Below, piece after piece: positions 52,774 through 62,116 of a stretch of 64,000 nucleotides of DNA (its first letter is position 1; each line of letters opens with the position of its first letter). The DNA comes from Pseudoalteromonas luteoviolacea (GTDB lineage: Bacteria; Pseudomonadota; Gammaproteobacteria; Enterobacterales; Alteromonadaceae): contig NZ_JWIC01000004.1 of NCBI RefSeq assembly GCF_000814765.1, forward strand, positions 908,501 to 972,500. The letters run 5' to 3'. A model generated the notes under the pieces. It saw nothing but the letters and a program-made list of their open reading frames with translations, made no database searches and was not told the origin of the DNA. Position numbers and translations under genes: made by a program.

Positions 52774-54657
52774 ATGAAGATTAGAACCAAGTTTTCAGTC
52801 GCTTCTGCGCTGGTGGTGTTTATCATCATTATTGTATTCAGCGGCTCTACTTACTGGTTTATCAATGATTCAATGAAGCAAAAAACGGCTGCTTATGTGG
52901 GAGACACAACTCAGCTGCTGGCGATCAGCATTAATAACTGGCTATCGAAAAAAGCCTCACAAGTACATTTAGTGAAGACACAGCTAGATGTTGATTTTAG
53001 TGTCGAAAATTTTCAGCAAGCGTTAAACACACCTTATTTTAGTACCTCATTTTTGCTGGCGTTTGGTACTGTGGATACAGAAACAGGGCTTAGGTCGAAC
53101 AATCCAAATCGTCAGAACCCACCTGGCGTGGATTTTCGCCAGCGCCCTTGGTATTCACTGGCAAAACAAAAAGGTAAAACGGTATTTACCAGTCCCTATG
53201 TAGATGCGGCTACCGGTGAGTTACTATTGTCAGTTGTTTCTCCGATAAACTATCAAGGCCAGTTCAAAGGGGTGATCGGTGGAGACCTGAGCCTGACGAC
53301 CATTGCAAATAGTATCAATGCGGTTGATTTTGATGAAACTGGATTTGCATTCTTAGTGGATAAGCAAGGCGAAATCATTTCGCATCAGCAAAAGGATTTA
53401 AATGGCAAAACGTTACGTGACATTTCGCCTAACCTATCACTGGCTCAGTCAAAAACAGTGATTGAAGCGCAGGTCGGTGGTGAAGACAAAATCATGTATT
53501 ACTACCCGCTGGATGACCAATATGGTAACGCATGGTACCTAGCGGTAATGCTTGATAAAGACAAGGTCTATCAAGTGCTCAATAAGATGACATTGAATAC
53601 GATTGTGTTGGCAATCATTGCCGTTGTGTTAGGGTCATTAACAATCAGAACACTCGCTATACATCTTTTAAAACCACTCAAAGAGTTAGAAGCTGCCATT
53701 ACCAACATCGCATCGGGTAGTGGTGATTTGACTCAGCGTTTAACCATTAAAAATGATGATGAGTGCGGCAAGGTGGCGCAGCAGTTTAATATATTTTTAG
53801 GGTCACTCCATCAGCTCGTTTCACAAGTAAAACAGGGCACAGACATGGTGGTGTCGAGCAGTCAAGCAGCCCGAGAGCTGGCAACGCAATCAAGCTCGCG
53901 TTTGCAAGAGCAGGTTGGATTAGTGGAAAGTTTGGCAACTGCCATGCATGAAATGAGTACGACTTCCGGCGAGATAGCGGGTAGTGCGCAAAATGCAGCC
54001 AGCTCTATTACAACCGTGAATGACAAAACCCGAGATGGACAGCAAGTGTTTTTAGAAACGAAAAAAGAGATTTCAGCGTTATCTGAGGAGATAAATGAGT
54101 CTCATGCGATGAGTACGCAACTTGCTGAATACAGCCACAGTATTGAAAATATTCTATCGGTTATAAATGGTATTGCTGAGCAAACAAACTTACTGGCGCT
54201 TAACGCCGCGATTGAAGCTGCAAGAGCTGGTGAGCAGGGGAGAGGGTTTGCAGTTGTGGCTGACGAAGTGCGCTCGCTTGCCACCAAAACCCAAGAGTCG
54301 ACAACAGAAATTAAAAGCATGATTGAACAAATACAGGTATCGTCAAATCAGGTGCAAAATGCCATGGGGGCAAGTCGAGATAAAACCTTGTTATGTGTTG
54401 AGCAAACAGAGCATGCGACGCAAATGCTAAATGAAATTTCGGAGTCGGTAAAAGATATCATGGATCGCAATATTCAAATTGCGACGGCGATTGAAGAGCA
54501 AAGTGTTGTCATTGAAGAGATCAACAAAAACACCGCAAATATTAATGATATTAGTGTTGAAGTTGATAACTTCGCCAGTCAGCAATACGAAGCAAGTCAA
54601 GAGTTGGCTGAGCAGTCACATGAACAAGAGGTACTCCTGTCTAAATTTACCTTATAG
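52774..54657 (+). CDS. Methyl-accepting chemotaxis protein with dCache sensor
   Basis: Chemoreceptor of 627 residues. Two membrane helices (~8-30 and ~275-297) bracket a periplasmic dCache_1 domain with [24 protein letters not shown] (amine/amino acid-binding type) and [13 protein letters not shown] follows (~300-350), then a cytoplasmic signalling helical hairpin with the conserved tip [36 protein letters not shown]-terminal pentapeptide for CheR/CheB docking is not evident. It directs swimming towards or from a small molecule; the ligand is not readable. Transcribed alone. Confidence 0.95.
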   Translation: MKIRTKFSVASALVVFIIIIVFSGSTYWFINDSMKQKTAAYVGDTTQLLAISINNWLSKKASQVHLVKTQLDVDFSVENFQQALNTPYFSTSFLLAFGTVDTETGLRSNNPNRQNPPGVDFRQRPWYSLAKQKGKTVFTSPYVDAATGELLLSVVSPINYQGQFKGVIGGDLSLTTIANSINAVDFDETGFAFLVDKQGEIISHQQKDLNGKTLRDISPNLSLAQSKTVIEAQVGGEDKIMYYYPLDDQYGNAWYLAVMLDKDKVYQVLNKMTLNTIVLAIIAVVLGSLTIRTLAIHLLKPLKELEAAITNIASGSGDLTQRLTIKNDDECGKVAQQFNIFLGSLHQLVSQVKQGTDMVVSSSQAARELATQSSSRLQEQVGLVESLATAMHEMSTTSGEIAGSAQNAASSITTVNDKTRDGQQVFLETKKEISALSEEINESHAMSTQLAEYSHSIENILSVINGIAEQTNLLALNAAIEAARAGEQGRGFAVVADEVRSLATKTQESTTEIKSMIEQIQVSSNQVQNAMGASRDKTLLCVEQTEHATQMLNEISESVKDIMDRNIQIATAIEEQSVVIEEINKNTANINDISVEVDNFASQQYEASQELAEQSHEQEVLLSKFTL

Positions 54658-54738
54658 TATGGTGAGCTGTTTTCAGCTGAGCCAAAAGCACGTATGATTT
54701 TGCTCAGTTGAAATAGTCAGTGATTGTAGGAGCAAATC

Positions 54739-55191
54739 ATGGCCATATGGGTAGATGCAGACGCGTGCCCTGTCGTAATTCGAGAGATTTTGTTTCGAGC
54801 AGCAGTACGTACTCAGGTGACAGTCACTTTGGTGGCAAATCAATATTTGAAAACACCACCGTCGCCGTATATTTGCAAGTTGCAGGTGAGTGCGGGTTTT
54901 GATGTTGCAGACAACGAAATTGTAAAGCGTATGAGCGCAGGCGATTTGGTGATCACCAGTGATATCCCTCTTGCTGCTGAAGTTATTGAAAAGGGTGGAC
55001 TTGCACTGAGCACCCGAGGTGAAATGTATACCACTGAAAACATCCGTTCGCGTTTAAATATACGTGACTTTATGGATACGATGAGAAGTAGTGGCGTGCA
55101 AACTGGTGGGCCACCTCCATTAAGCCAAAGTGAAAAGCAGCAGTTTGCAAACTGTTTAGATAGGTGGTTACAGCAGCACAAGACACAGTAA
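54739..55191 (+). CDS. yaiI: YaiI/YqxD-family protein (DUF188)
   Basis: 150 residues, starting [22 protein letters not shown], the unmistakable start of the YaiI/YqxD (UPF0178) family. The conserved DADACP, the VDRGLVV-like [11 protein letters not shown] stretch and the GGPPPLSQ linker with C-terminal LDRWL are all present. The family has a PIN/NYN-like fold with conserved acidic residues and is suspected to bind or cut RNA, but no function is established. GGAG precedes the ATG by eight bases. Confidence 0.93.
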   Translation: MAIWVDADACPVVIREILFRAAVRTQVTVTLVANQYLKTPPSPYICKLQVSAGFDVADNEIVKRMSAGDLVITSDIPLAAEVIEKGGLALSTRGEMYTTENIRSRLNIRDFMDTMRSSGVQTGGPPPLSQSEKQQFANCLDRWLQQHKTQ

Positions 55192-55203
55192 AACTCGCTT
55201 CAC

Positions 55204-55231
55204 AGCCTGCTGATGATGCAGGCTCATTTTT
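55204..55231 (+). terminator. Terminator after yaiI
   Basis: Seven-base stem (AGCCTGC / GCAGGCT) with a seven-base loop and a T-run (CATTTTT) directly downstream, 13 bases after the stop. Confidence 0.85.
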
Positions 55232-55344
55232 CTCACCCATTCATCCACTTAATCACCAATACGCGTATTGATCTTCGGTTCATTTTTTGTAAAGTAAGTT
55301 GTCTATCCAATAAAAGGGCACATAGACTGCCAAGAGAGAGAACC

Positions 55345-55833
55345 ATGATAAGAGAGATGACAGAGCAAGACTTTGTGGCGTTTTGGCCTGTGTTTAAACA
55401 AGTTATATTGCAGCAAGAAACCTACGCATATAACCCTAATATGTCGCAAGAAGAAGCTTATCAAATTTGGTGTGCGCAGCCATTAAACGCGTTTGTCTAT
55501 GTTGAAAATGAACAAGTCTTGGGGACGTATTACATCAAGGCCAACGCTATGGGACCCAGCGACCATATTTGTAATTGTGGCTATATGGTTTCACCGCAAG
55601 CGCGCGGTAAAGGATTGGCAAGAAAGTTATGTGAGCATTCTCAGTTACAAGCTTTGGCACTTGGATTTAAGGCGATGCAGTTTAACTCCGTTGTTTCGAG
55701 CAATGAAATTGCGGTGTCGCTTTGGAAAAAGTTGGGGTATGAGATCATTGGTACTATTCCGAACGCTTACCGTCACCCTCAGTTGGGGTTTGTTGATAGT
55801 TATATTATGTATAAGTGGTTGGAGAAAAAATAG
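55345..55833 (+). CDS. GNAT-family N-acetyltransferase
   Basis: 162 residues (MIREMTEQDFVAFWPVFKQV). The acetyl-CoA-binding segment SPQARGKGLARKLCEHSQ lies at ~90-107 and a GYEIIGTIPNAY end motif follows. The start is ATG 55345, after GAGAGAG; an earlier in-frame start at 55213 would overlap the terminator of yaiI and is rejected. It is followed 12 bases later by a second GNAT, so the two are an operon. Substrate unknown. Confidence 0.85.
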   Translation: MIREMTEQDFVAFWPVFKQVILQQETYAYNPNMSQEEAYQIWCAQPLNAFVYVENEQVLGTYYIKANAMGPSDHICNCGYMVSPQARGKGLARKLCEHSQLQALALGFKAMQFNSVVSSNEIAVSLWKKLGYEIIGTIPNAYRHPQLGFVDSYIMYKWLEKK

Positions 55834-55845
55834 AAGGAGTGAACC

Positions 55846-56331
55846 TTGAACAAGGAATTAGTGTTTTATTATTTAGCTGATAAACCTGAATACCTACCGA
55901 CAGTCGCTCGCTGGTATTACTTGCAGTGGTGCGAACAAAGTGGTCGCTACACATTAGCGCAGATCACCGAAAAACTGCGAAATTCATTAAGTCGACACGC
56001 GTTACCACAAGTTGTTATCGCGATGATGGGCAGCAAGTTGGTTGCAGCTGCGGAGCTAAAAATTCGTGAAATGGATGACTACCCACAATATGAACATTGG
56101 ATTGGTGGAGTGTATGTGGACGCACAAATGAGAGGCATGCAGATTGGTAAAAGGCTGGTGTCTTATGTGGTATCGCAAGCGAAATTAGCGCAGATAAAAA
56201 CGCTCTACTTACAAACAGAGCAATTGGACGGCGGCTTATATCGTCAATTGGGCTTTGAACCAATGTTTGAGACACACTCGACAGGCTATCATGTGCTTGT
56301 GATGAAAAAATCACTGAGTTTGTCTGTATGA
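55846..56331 (+). CDS. GNAT-family N-acetyltransferase (TTG start)
   Basis: 161 residues. The CoA-binding loop DAQMRGMQIGKRLVSYVVSQA (~90-110) and the LYRQLGFEPMFETHSTGYHVLVM end are typical. The frame starts with TTG at 55846, with AAGGAG seven bases before it and no alternative ATG until well inside the fold. Unlike its neighbour, it lacks the GYEIIG type ending, so the pair are not close paralogs. Tandem GNATs of this kind are common and their substrates unknown. Confidence 0.82.
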   Translation: MNKELVFYYLADKPEYLPTVARWYYLQWCEQSGRYTLAQITEKLRNSLSRHALPQVVIAMMGSKLVAAAELKIREMDDYPQYEHWIGGVYVDAQMRGMQIGKRLVSYVVSQAKLAQIKTLYLQTEQLDGGLYRQLGFEPMFETHSTGYHVLVMKKSLSLSV

Positions 56332-56726
56332 TAACGGGTAAATCATATTACTTTGCCAGTATCAGATCTGCTTTTGTTGATTGAACTCTATTGCTAGCTG
56401 GGGGCTGGAACCCACGTTCGTTGCCAAAGTAGTGCTTATATATCATTGGGTGATGTGTGTTTATGCTCATATTTGTGTGGTAAGTACATAGCCCTTTAAG
56501 CGTTAAAAGTTGAGTCACCTTATATTCTTGATCCTTATGGGCAATAAGTTGGAGTTACATGTGGGATCATTACAAAGTCTTTAACGTTTAAAAGCGAAGT
56601 CTTACCAAGGGCGAGTGTGATACAACGCACTTTGAACAACCACAGTATTGTTCGGTTAATTACAATTGAAAATAATAATGTTATTACATAACAATGGTTT
56701 ATAGTTATTTTTTAGTCTTGACTTGA
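56332..56726. other. Gene-free stretch before the metal-efflux operon
   Basis: Roughly 395 bases without a plausible coding region. No tRNA or clear repeat. The right end runs into the promoter of the His-rich small gene. Confidence 0.45.
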
Positions 56727-56755
56727 TTGACTTTAATTCGGCCAATGATTATATT
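56727..56755 (+). promoter_or_regulatory. Sigma-70 promoter of the metal-efflux operon
   Basis: TTGACT (56727-56732), 17-bp spacer, TATATT (56750-56755), about 30 bases before the His-rich small gene. A second TTGACT nearby (56718-56723) is the only competing -35. No dyad typical of a MerR-type 19-20 bp spacer is seen, so regulation is unknown. Confidence 0.65.
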
Positions 56756-56787
56756 GACGGCTCATTTATCATGCTAAGGTGTTAGAT

Positions 56788-57141
56788 TTGAACTCTCGGA
56801 TATGGGCTTATTTGATGTTGGTGGCAGTGATTGCATTGCAGCCAGTGTCTTTTGTGACATCTCTATCCGATGTACACTTGGTAGATATAAAACACCTTCA
56901 GTCTACACATTCTCATCAATTCGATCTGCAAGTGACCAATACCATAGAACTCGATGAGCATGGTCACGCGATTCAGGATTGCCACCACTGTGGTCATTGT
57001 TCTGGTGGTCATACCTCTTGGTTAAGTCGATACTGGCAAGAAGTGGTCACATTGATGCCTTCATATGTCGTGATCAATACACCTGATACGCGTATCCGAA
57101 GACGAGCCGAATCGAAATATAAACCTCCAATCTATTCTTAA
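56788..57141 (+). CDS. His/Cys-rich small exported or membrane protein
   Basis: About 117 residues. An N-terminal helix (WAYLMLVAVIALQPVSFVTSL) could be a signal sequence or anchor. The next part is rich in His and Cys (HSHQF, DEHGHAIQDCHHCGHCSGGH), suggesting metal binding. I start at TTG 56788, as AAGGTG lies seven bases upstream; GTG 56779 is an alternative. Position before the CusB/CzcB-like and CusA/CzcA-like genes suggests a metal-sensing or chaperone role, in the manner of CopL/CzcI-like proteins, but the family is not identified. Confidence 0.65.
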   Translation: MNSRIWAYLMLVAVIALQPVSFVTSLSDVHLVDIKHLQSTHSHQFDLQVTNTIELDEHGHAIQDCHHCGHCSGGHTSWLSRYWQEVVTLMPSYVVINTPDTRIRRRAESKYKPPIYS

Positions 57142-57405
57142 CTTCTCTTTTTCTTATTAAATAGAGCTGAATTCGAGCGTTATTTAATGAGCAATTAATC
57201 AAGCGCTTCCTAGAGTATATCTTGCAAAAGACCGAGGCACGTATACATAAGGACGAGCATCGTTTTGACGCAATCAGTTTTTGCGTTATGTCATCAGCAT
57301 CAGTGTGTATGCTTGCTTAGCAAGCGTTCATAGAGCTGGTGCGTGATTATTATCGCCCAACGCAAAGTTGAATTGATGTGTTGGGGATAAATAGAGGTTT
57401 AGTGA

Positions 57406-58584
57406 ATGAATTTCATAAATAAAGAGCGTGTTTTAGCTGCCGTAACGTTTATCTACTTGTTCGGCTTTTCAACTTTTGCATTATCTGCAGACCGTGAACA
57501 CGCGCATCAAATCAGTAACCAGTTTAAACAGACAGGTGAATATCCAAATAAGAAAGAGAATCATCAGCATGAGACTGAATATGCTGTACTCAATGAGGCT
57601 CAGCGTCGAATGGTGGGGATTGAGGTTACAGAAATCAAAAAAACGCGTTACCAGCAGAACCATTATGCACCTGCGGAAGTTAAAGCAAATGGGTATACCA
57701 GTTATATTGTGTCTCCCAGAACAGATTCAGTGGTTGTAAGTCGTTACGTCACTTTAGGAGAAAAGGTATCGAAAGGGCAAAAGTTGGTGACCTTGTTCAG
57801 TCAAGAAGTAGCCAGTGCGCAGGCTGAATATAGGCTAGCACGCAGTGAATGGCAACGAATCGCTCAATTGTCAGGTGATACGGTCAGTGAAAGTGAAAAG
57901 CTGGCGGAAAAGACGCGTTTTCATGCGGCATACGGACAGCTTATCGCATTGGGACTGAGCGAGTCAGCCATTCAAAAGTTACATGGCTTAGCCAGTAACA
58001 CTTTGGGTGAATATACACTGATCGCCCACCAAGCGGGTGTCGTGCTTGAAGATGACTTTTCGCAAGGGCAGCGCGTTGAAGCTGGATATGCGCTGATGAG
58101 GCTAGCAGATGAAAGCACGCTTTGGGTAGAGGCTAAGTTACCGGTTCATGCAGACATTGAGCCACGCACTATTGACCGAGCGCTGGTTGTGTTTGGTAAG
58201 GAAAAATATGCTGCTGAGGTTATCCAACAAACGCATACAATTGATAAAAAAACGCGTATGAAAGTCATTCGTTTATCTGTCGATAATAAACAGGATGTAT
58301 TGCACTCGGGTATGTTTGTTGGCGTGAATCTTATTACTAGGTCAAAAGACCATGCGATGCTAGTTCCAGAATCTGCGATAGTAAGAGATCAAACACAAAA
58401 TTGGGTCGTATTTGTAGAGCAAAATAATACTTCATTCACTGCTATACCAGTTAGGTTGGGTGCCCAAGTTGGAGACCAGCAGGTCGTTTATGGTTTGCCA
58501 AATAACAGCAAAGTGGCCGTAAAAGGGGCATTCTTCATTGCCTCAGAGCTAGCGAAAAATAGCTTTGATCCACACAATCATTAA
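57406..58584 (+). CDS. RND efflux periplasmic adaptor, CusB/CzcB-like
   Basis: 392 residues. A signal sequence (~1-27) is followed by a His-rich segment (DREHAHQISN...KKENHQHETEY), which may bind metal. An alpha-hairpin is short or absent (AQAEYRLARSEWQRIAQLS...), and lipoyl-like halves (VVVSRYVTLGEKVSKGQKLVTLFSQE, AHQAGVVLEDDFSQGQRVEAGYALMRLAD) are visible. CusB-type N-terminal Met sites are not obvious. Its stop is ten bases before the pump gene. GAGG is the ribosome site. Works with the pump to expel heavy metals from the periplasm. Confidence 0.88.
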   Translation: MNFINKERVLAAVTFIYLFGFSTFALSADREHAHQISNQFKQTGEYPNKKENHQHETEYAVLNEAQRRMVGIEVTEIKKTRYQQNHYAPAEVKANGYTSYIVSPRTDSVVVSRYVTLGEKVSKGQKLVTLFSQEVASAQAEYRLARSEWQRIAQLSGDTVSESEKLAEKTRFHAAYGQLIALGLSESAIQKLHGLASNTLGEYTLIAHQAGVVLEDDFSQGQRVEAGYALMRLADESTLWVEAKLPVHADIEPRTIDRALVVFGKEKYAAEVIQQTHTIDKKTRMKVIRLSVDNKQDVLHSGMFVGVNLITRSKDHAMLVPESAIVRDQTQNWVVFVEQNNTSFTAIPVRLGAQVGDQQVVYGLPNNSKVAVKGAFFIASELAKNSFDPHNH

Positions 58585-58594
58585 GGAAGTGCAT

Positions 58595-61500
58595 ATGTTA
58601 AATCGAATGATAGTGTGGTCGGTAAAAAATCGATTTTTAATCGTGGTGTGTATTTGGGCGCTAATAGTGATAGGGGGAGCGACAATAAAAAAGCTATCTT
58701 TAGATGCTTTTCCAGATGTGACTAATACGCAAGTTGTTATCAACACTGAAGCACCAGGGCTTGCAGCCGAAGAGGTTGAACAATTGATCACATTTCCAAT
58801 TGAAGCCGTGATGTATGCATTACCTGATGTTGAAGAAGTGCGCTCTATCTCGAAAACCGGCTTATCAGGGATAACGGTTGCGTTTAAAGAGGGGGTAGAC
58901 ATTTATTTTGCTAGGCAGTTGGTGTTTGAACGCTTACAGCAAGCCAAAGAGGCTATTCCCAACGGAATGGGAACGCCTGAAATTGGCCCGAATACCTCGG
59001 GGCTTGGCCAAATTTTTCAGTATTTATTGGTGTCTGAGCCTAATTCAGGTTATGACATTATGGCACTAAGAAGCTTAAATGATTGGGTAGTCAAAATGAT
59101 GCTCATGCCAATAGATGGTGTCACTGATATATTGTCTTTTGGCGGCGAAGTACAGCAGTACCAAGTGAATATAAACCCTCAGAAATTATTAGCCTATGAG
59201 CTTCGACAGTCAGATATTCAAATGGCATTGGAAGAAAATAATATCAATGCGGGTGGCTGGTATATGCAAAGAGGCCAAGAACAGCTCGTTGTCAGAGGAA
59301 CTGGGTGGTTTACACATGGTAGCGAGGGCATTGCGCAAATTTCGCAAGTGCCTGTGAAAGTTATCAATGGCACAGTGATCAGTATTGGGGATATCGCGCA
59401 GGTCCGTATTGGTGCGCAGATACGTCAAGGTGCGGTGACTATGACACGGCGTAATGAAGAGGGCCATGTGGAAGTGATGGGAGAAGTCGTATCTGGAATT
59501 GTACTTAAACGTATTGGTGCGAATAGTAAAGAGACCATAGAGGCAATTAACGCGCGGCTAAGTCGTTTAGATCGCGCCTTGCCAGTTGGGGTAAAAATCG
59601 TGCCCTTTTACGATCAAGGAAACCTCGTTGATAAGGCCGTAAACACAGTGGCAAAAGCACTGGGGCTTGCATTCATTTTTATTTCTATTGTGTTGACACT
59701 ATTTTTGTTGAATATCAGGGCAACATTGTTAGTACTTTTCTCGATACCATTGTCTATAGGCTTAGCGCTGATAGCTATGGTTTGGCTAGGGGGGTCTGCA
59801 AACTTGATGTCATTGGGTGGGCTTGCAATTGCAATAGGTATGCTCGTGGATGGCTCAGTTGTGATGGTTGATAACATTGTTCGCAGGCTCAATGAGCGCG
59901 ATAGTTTACCACGATCACAACAAAAAGCTGTTTCTAAGGTTGTCATTAGCGCAGCTAAGGAAGTAGCACGTTCAATATTTTTTGCATCTCTTATCATTTT
60001 GATTGTGTTTTTACCCTTGTTCAGTTTTGAAGGGGTTGAAGCAAAGCTGTTTGAACCTATGGCGACGAGTATCATGTTGGCGATAGTGTTTGCTATTGTC
60101 GTTGCGCTGATGTTTGTTCCGGCGCTCGCATCCATTGCCTATCGATGGGGCTTCTCAGCGAGAAAAAACCATATGGTCGCGCACTTTGAAAGCACGTATC
60201 GCTTATGTTTGAGGAGTGTAATGGCTAAACCGAGAATATTAGTGTTCGGCCTGATGAGCTTGGTTTTGTTGAGCAGTTATATTGCAACTAAGCTAGGAAC
60301 GGAGTTTGTACCAGAACTCGAGGAAGGGACGATAAATTTACGTGTGACCTTGGCGTCTTCGGCCAGCTTAGAAACCGCATTAGGTATCGCGCCTAAATTT
60401 GAGCGTATTTTAATGGAATTTCCTGAGGTTACATATGCGCTAAGCCGGATTGGACGGGCAGAGGTTGGCGGAGACCCTGAGCCAGTTAACAATATAGAAA
60501 TTTATATTGGCTTAAAGCCCACTGAGCAGTGGCACAGTGCGAACAATCGAAATACATTACAAGCACTAATGAAAGACAGATTGTCAGTCATTCCCGGTGT
60601 ACAACTTAACTTTTCTCAACCGATTGCGACACGCGTTGATGAGTTGCTCTCTGGTGTGAAAGCTCAGCTGGCAATAAAGTTATTGGGTCCGGATCTACAT
60701 ATCTTGGCGCAAAAGGGTGCAGAAATAGAACGAGTGATTCAGACCATTGAGGGAACGACTGATGTTGCGCTTGAGAAAATTAATGGTGAAGCTCAGCTTT
60801 TAGTGACACCAGACCGACAAGCGCTTGCTCGATTTGGCCTATCTGTTGCTGATGTAATGTCATTGGTCAATGACGGAGTTGGAGGACAACACAGTGGTCA
60901 GATTGTCAGTGGCAATGAAAGATATGATATATATACTCGTATTGATGACTCGTTTCGTAAGAACGCACAGTCAATTGCAGGTTTAATGCTTGTTGCGCCA
61001 AGTGGTGAATGGGTAAGGCTTGGCGATGTAGCGCAGGTTGAAATAACAACGGGGACATCTCAAATTAGACGTGATGATGTACAAAGGCGAATCGTTATTC
61101 AGGCGAATGTACAGGGCAGAGACATGGGCAGTGTGGTCGACGACATTCGACAACAGGTTGCCCACAAGGTTACTTTGCCAGTGGGTTATTCTGTTGAAGT
61201 AGGTGGGCAGTTTGAAAATCAGCAACGGGCTCAGCAAAGATTGTTAATGATAGTACCAGTATCATTGCTACTGATAGCCATCATGCTTTTTTTAGCATTT
61301 AGGTCTGTTCGCCAAACAGTTTTGATATTGGTAAATATCCCATTTGCGATTGTCGGTGGCATTGTTGCGCTATATGTTTCTGGGTTTTATCTTTCAGTTG
61401 CAAGCTCGGTAGGTTTTATTACTTTGTTTGGCGTTGCCATTTTGAATGGGGTCGTCATGGTTGAAAGTATCAATAAAAACATAACTCAGTTTGACGAAAA

Positions 61501-61735
61501 AACAGCAATTTTACTTGGGGCAAGTGCTAGACTGCGTCCCGTATTGATGACTGCCCTAACATCTGCTCTGGGTCTTTTGCCCATGTTGTTTTCACAAGGC
61601 GTGGGGGCGGAGTTACAAAAGCCAATCGCAACGGTTGTGTTCGGTGGTTTAGTCAGTTCAACATTGCTAACACTTTTTGTCATTCCTAGTTTTTATCCTA
61701 TTTTCTTAAAACGAAGTTTATTAAAAGAGACCTAA
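58595..61735 (+). CDS. Heavy-metal RND efflux pump, CusA/CzcA-like
   Basis: Inner-membrane proton-driven pump of 1046 residues with 12 membrane helices in two repeats. The N-terminal LDAFPDVTNTQVVINTEAPGLAAEEVEQLITFPIE is the heavy-metal RND signature. In TM4 the motif reads AIGMLVDGSVVMVDN, with Asp419 and Asp426. Compared with CzcA (D402, D408, E415) the first Asp is Ala413 and the Glu is Asp426. The first position resembles CusA-type pumps, but the Asp in place of Glu is unusual. TM10 carries LFGVAILNGVVMVE. The start is ATG 58595 (AAGGAAG upstream). No outer-membrane factor gene follows, and a strong terminator ends the operon. Confidence 0.92.
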   Translation: MLNRMIVWSVKNRFLIVVCIWALIVIGGATIKKLSLDAFPDVTNTQVVINTEAPGLAAEEVEQLITFPIEAVMYALPDVEEVRSISKTGLSGITVAFKEGVDIYFARQLVFERLQQAKEAIPNGMGTPEIGPNTSGLGQIFQYLLVSEPNSGYDIMALRSLNDWVVKMMLMPIDGVTDILSFGGEVQQYQVNINPQKLLAYELRQSDIQMALEENNINAGGWYMQRGQEQLVVRGTGWFTHGSEGIAQISQVPVKVINGTVISIGDIAQVRIGAQIRQGAVTMTRRNEEGHVEVMGEVVSGIVLKRIGANSKETIEAINARLSRLDRALPVGVKIVPFYDQGNLVDKAVNTVAKALGLAFIFISIVLTLFLLNIRATLLVLFSIPLSIGLALIAMVWLGGSANLMSLGGLAIAIGMLVDGSVVMVDNIVRRLNERDSLPRSQQKAVSKVVISAAKEVARSIFFASLIILIVFLPLFSFEGVEAKLFEPMATSIMLAIVFAIVVALMFVPALASIAYRWGFSARKNHMVAHFESTYRLCLRSVMAKPRILVFGLMSLVLLSSYIATKLGTEFVPELEEGTINLRVTLASSASLETALGIAPKFERILMEFPEVTYALSRIGRAEVGGDPEPVNNIEIYIGLKPTEQWHSANNRNTLQALMKDRLSVIPGVQLNFSQPIATRVDELLSGVKAQLAIKLLGPDLHILAQKGAEIERVIQTIEGTTDVALEKINGEAQLLVTPDRQALARFGLSVADVMSLVNDGVGGQHSGQIVSGNERYDIYTRIDDSFRKNAQSIAGLMLVAPSGEWVRLGDVAQVEITTGTSQIRRDDVQRRIVIQANVQGRDMGSVVDDIRQQVAHKVTLPVGYSVEVGGQFENQQRAQQRLLMIVPVSLLLIAIMLFLAFRSVRQTVLILVNIPFAIVGGIVALYVSGFYLSVASSVGFITLFGVAILNGVVMVESINKNITQFDEKTAILLGASARLRPVLMTALTSALGLLPMLFSQGVGAELQKPIATVVFGGLVSSTLLTLFVIPSFYPIFLKRSLLKET

Positions 61736-61753
61736 CGCGGTTAATTTAGTTCG

Positions 61754-61788
61754 AGGTGTAAAGCCCATGCTCGGGCTTTGCACCTTTT
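61754..61788 (+). terminator. Terminator of the metal-efflux operon
   Basis: Thirteen-base stem (arms AGGTGTAAAGCCC and GGGCTTTGCACCT, one G-T pair) with a six-base loop and a T-run. It lies 18 bases past the pump gene stop. Confidence 0.92.
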
Positions 61789-61799
61789 AGGGAGTCAAT

Positions 61800-62105
61800 A
61801 TGCCGAAAGAATTTAAGACTTTCCAAGCATTTTATGCTTTTTATTTAAAAGAGCATTCAAATAAACGATGCCGAAGAATGCACTTTATTGGTTCATCCCT
61901 AGTTATTATTTTATTGGTGGTGGTGATTGTAACCCAGTACTGGATGTTGTTAATGGCCTTACCTTTTTTAGGTTATGGATTTGCTTGGTATGGACATTTT
62001 AAATATGAGGGAAATAAACCAGCTACCTTCAGGTATCCATTATATAGCTTCCTGGCTGATTGGGTGATGTTTAAAGATATCATCACCCGAAAAATATCAA
62101 TCTAA
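61800..62105 (+). CDS. DUF962 / Mpo1-like family membrane protein
   Basis: 101 residues with two to three hydrophobic helices. The sequence FYLKEHSNKRCRRMHFIGSSL and FAWYGHFKYEGNKPATFRYPLYSFLADWVMF is characteristic of DUF962 (yeast Mpo1, an iron-dependent dioxygenase of long-chain fatty acid metabolism). The conserved His residues are present. An enzymatic role here is an analogy. It is separated from the RND operon by a terminator, so it has its own promoter or read-through. Confidence 0.85.
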   Translation: MPKEFKTFQAFYAFYLKEHSNKRCRRMHFIGSSLVIILLVVVIVTQYWMLLMALPFLGYGFAWYGHFKYEGNKPATFRYPLYSFLADWVMFKDIITRKISI

Positions 62106-62116
62106 GCAGAGAGTGA

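Noticed and set aside
56332..56726. tRNA- or sRNA-like sequence before the metal operon (GGGGGCTGG...CCCACGTTCG)
   Set aside because: No acceptor or arm pairing could be fitted; it is treated as ordinary intergenic DNA.
59614..60135. Minus-strand frame of 173 codons within the RND pump gene
   Set aside because: It is antisense to a well-conserved membrane pump gene; low-complexity Ile/Ala/Ser product with no homology or ribosome site.
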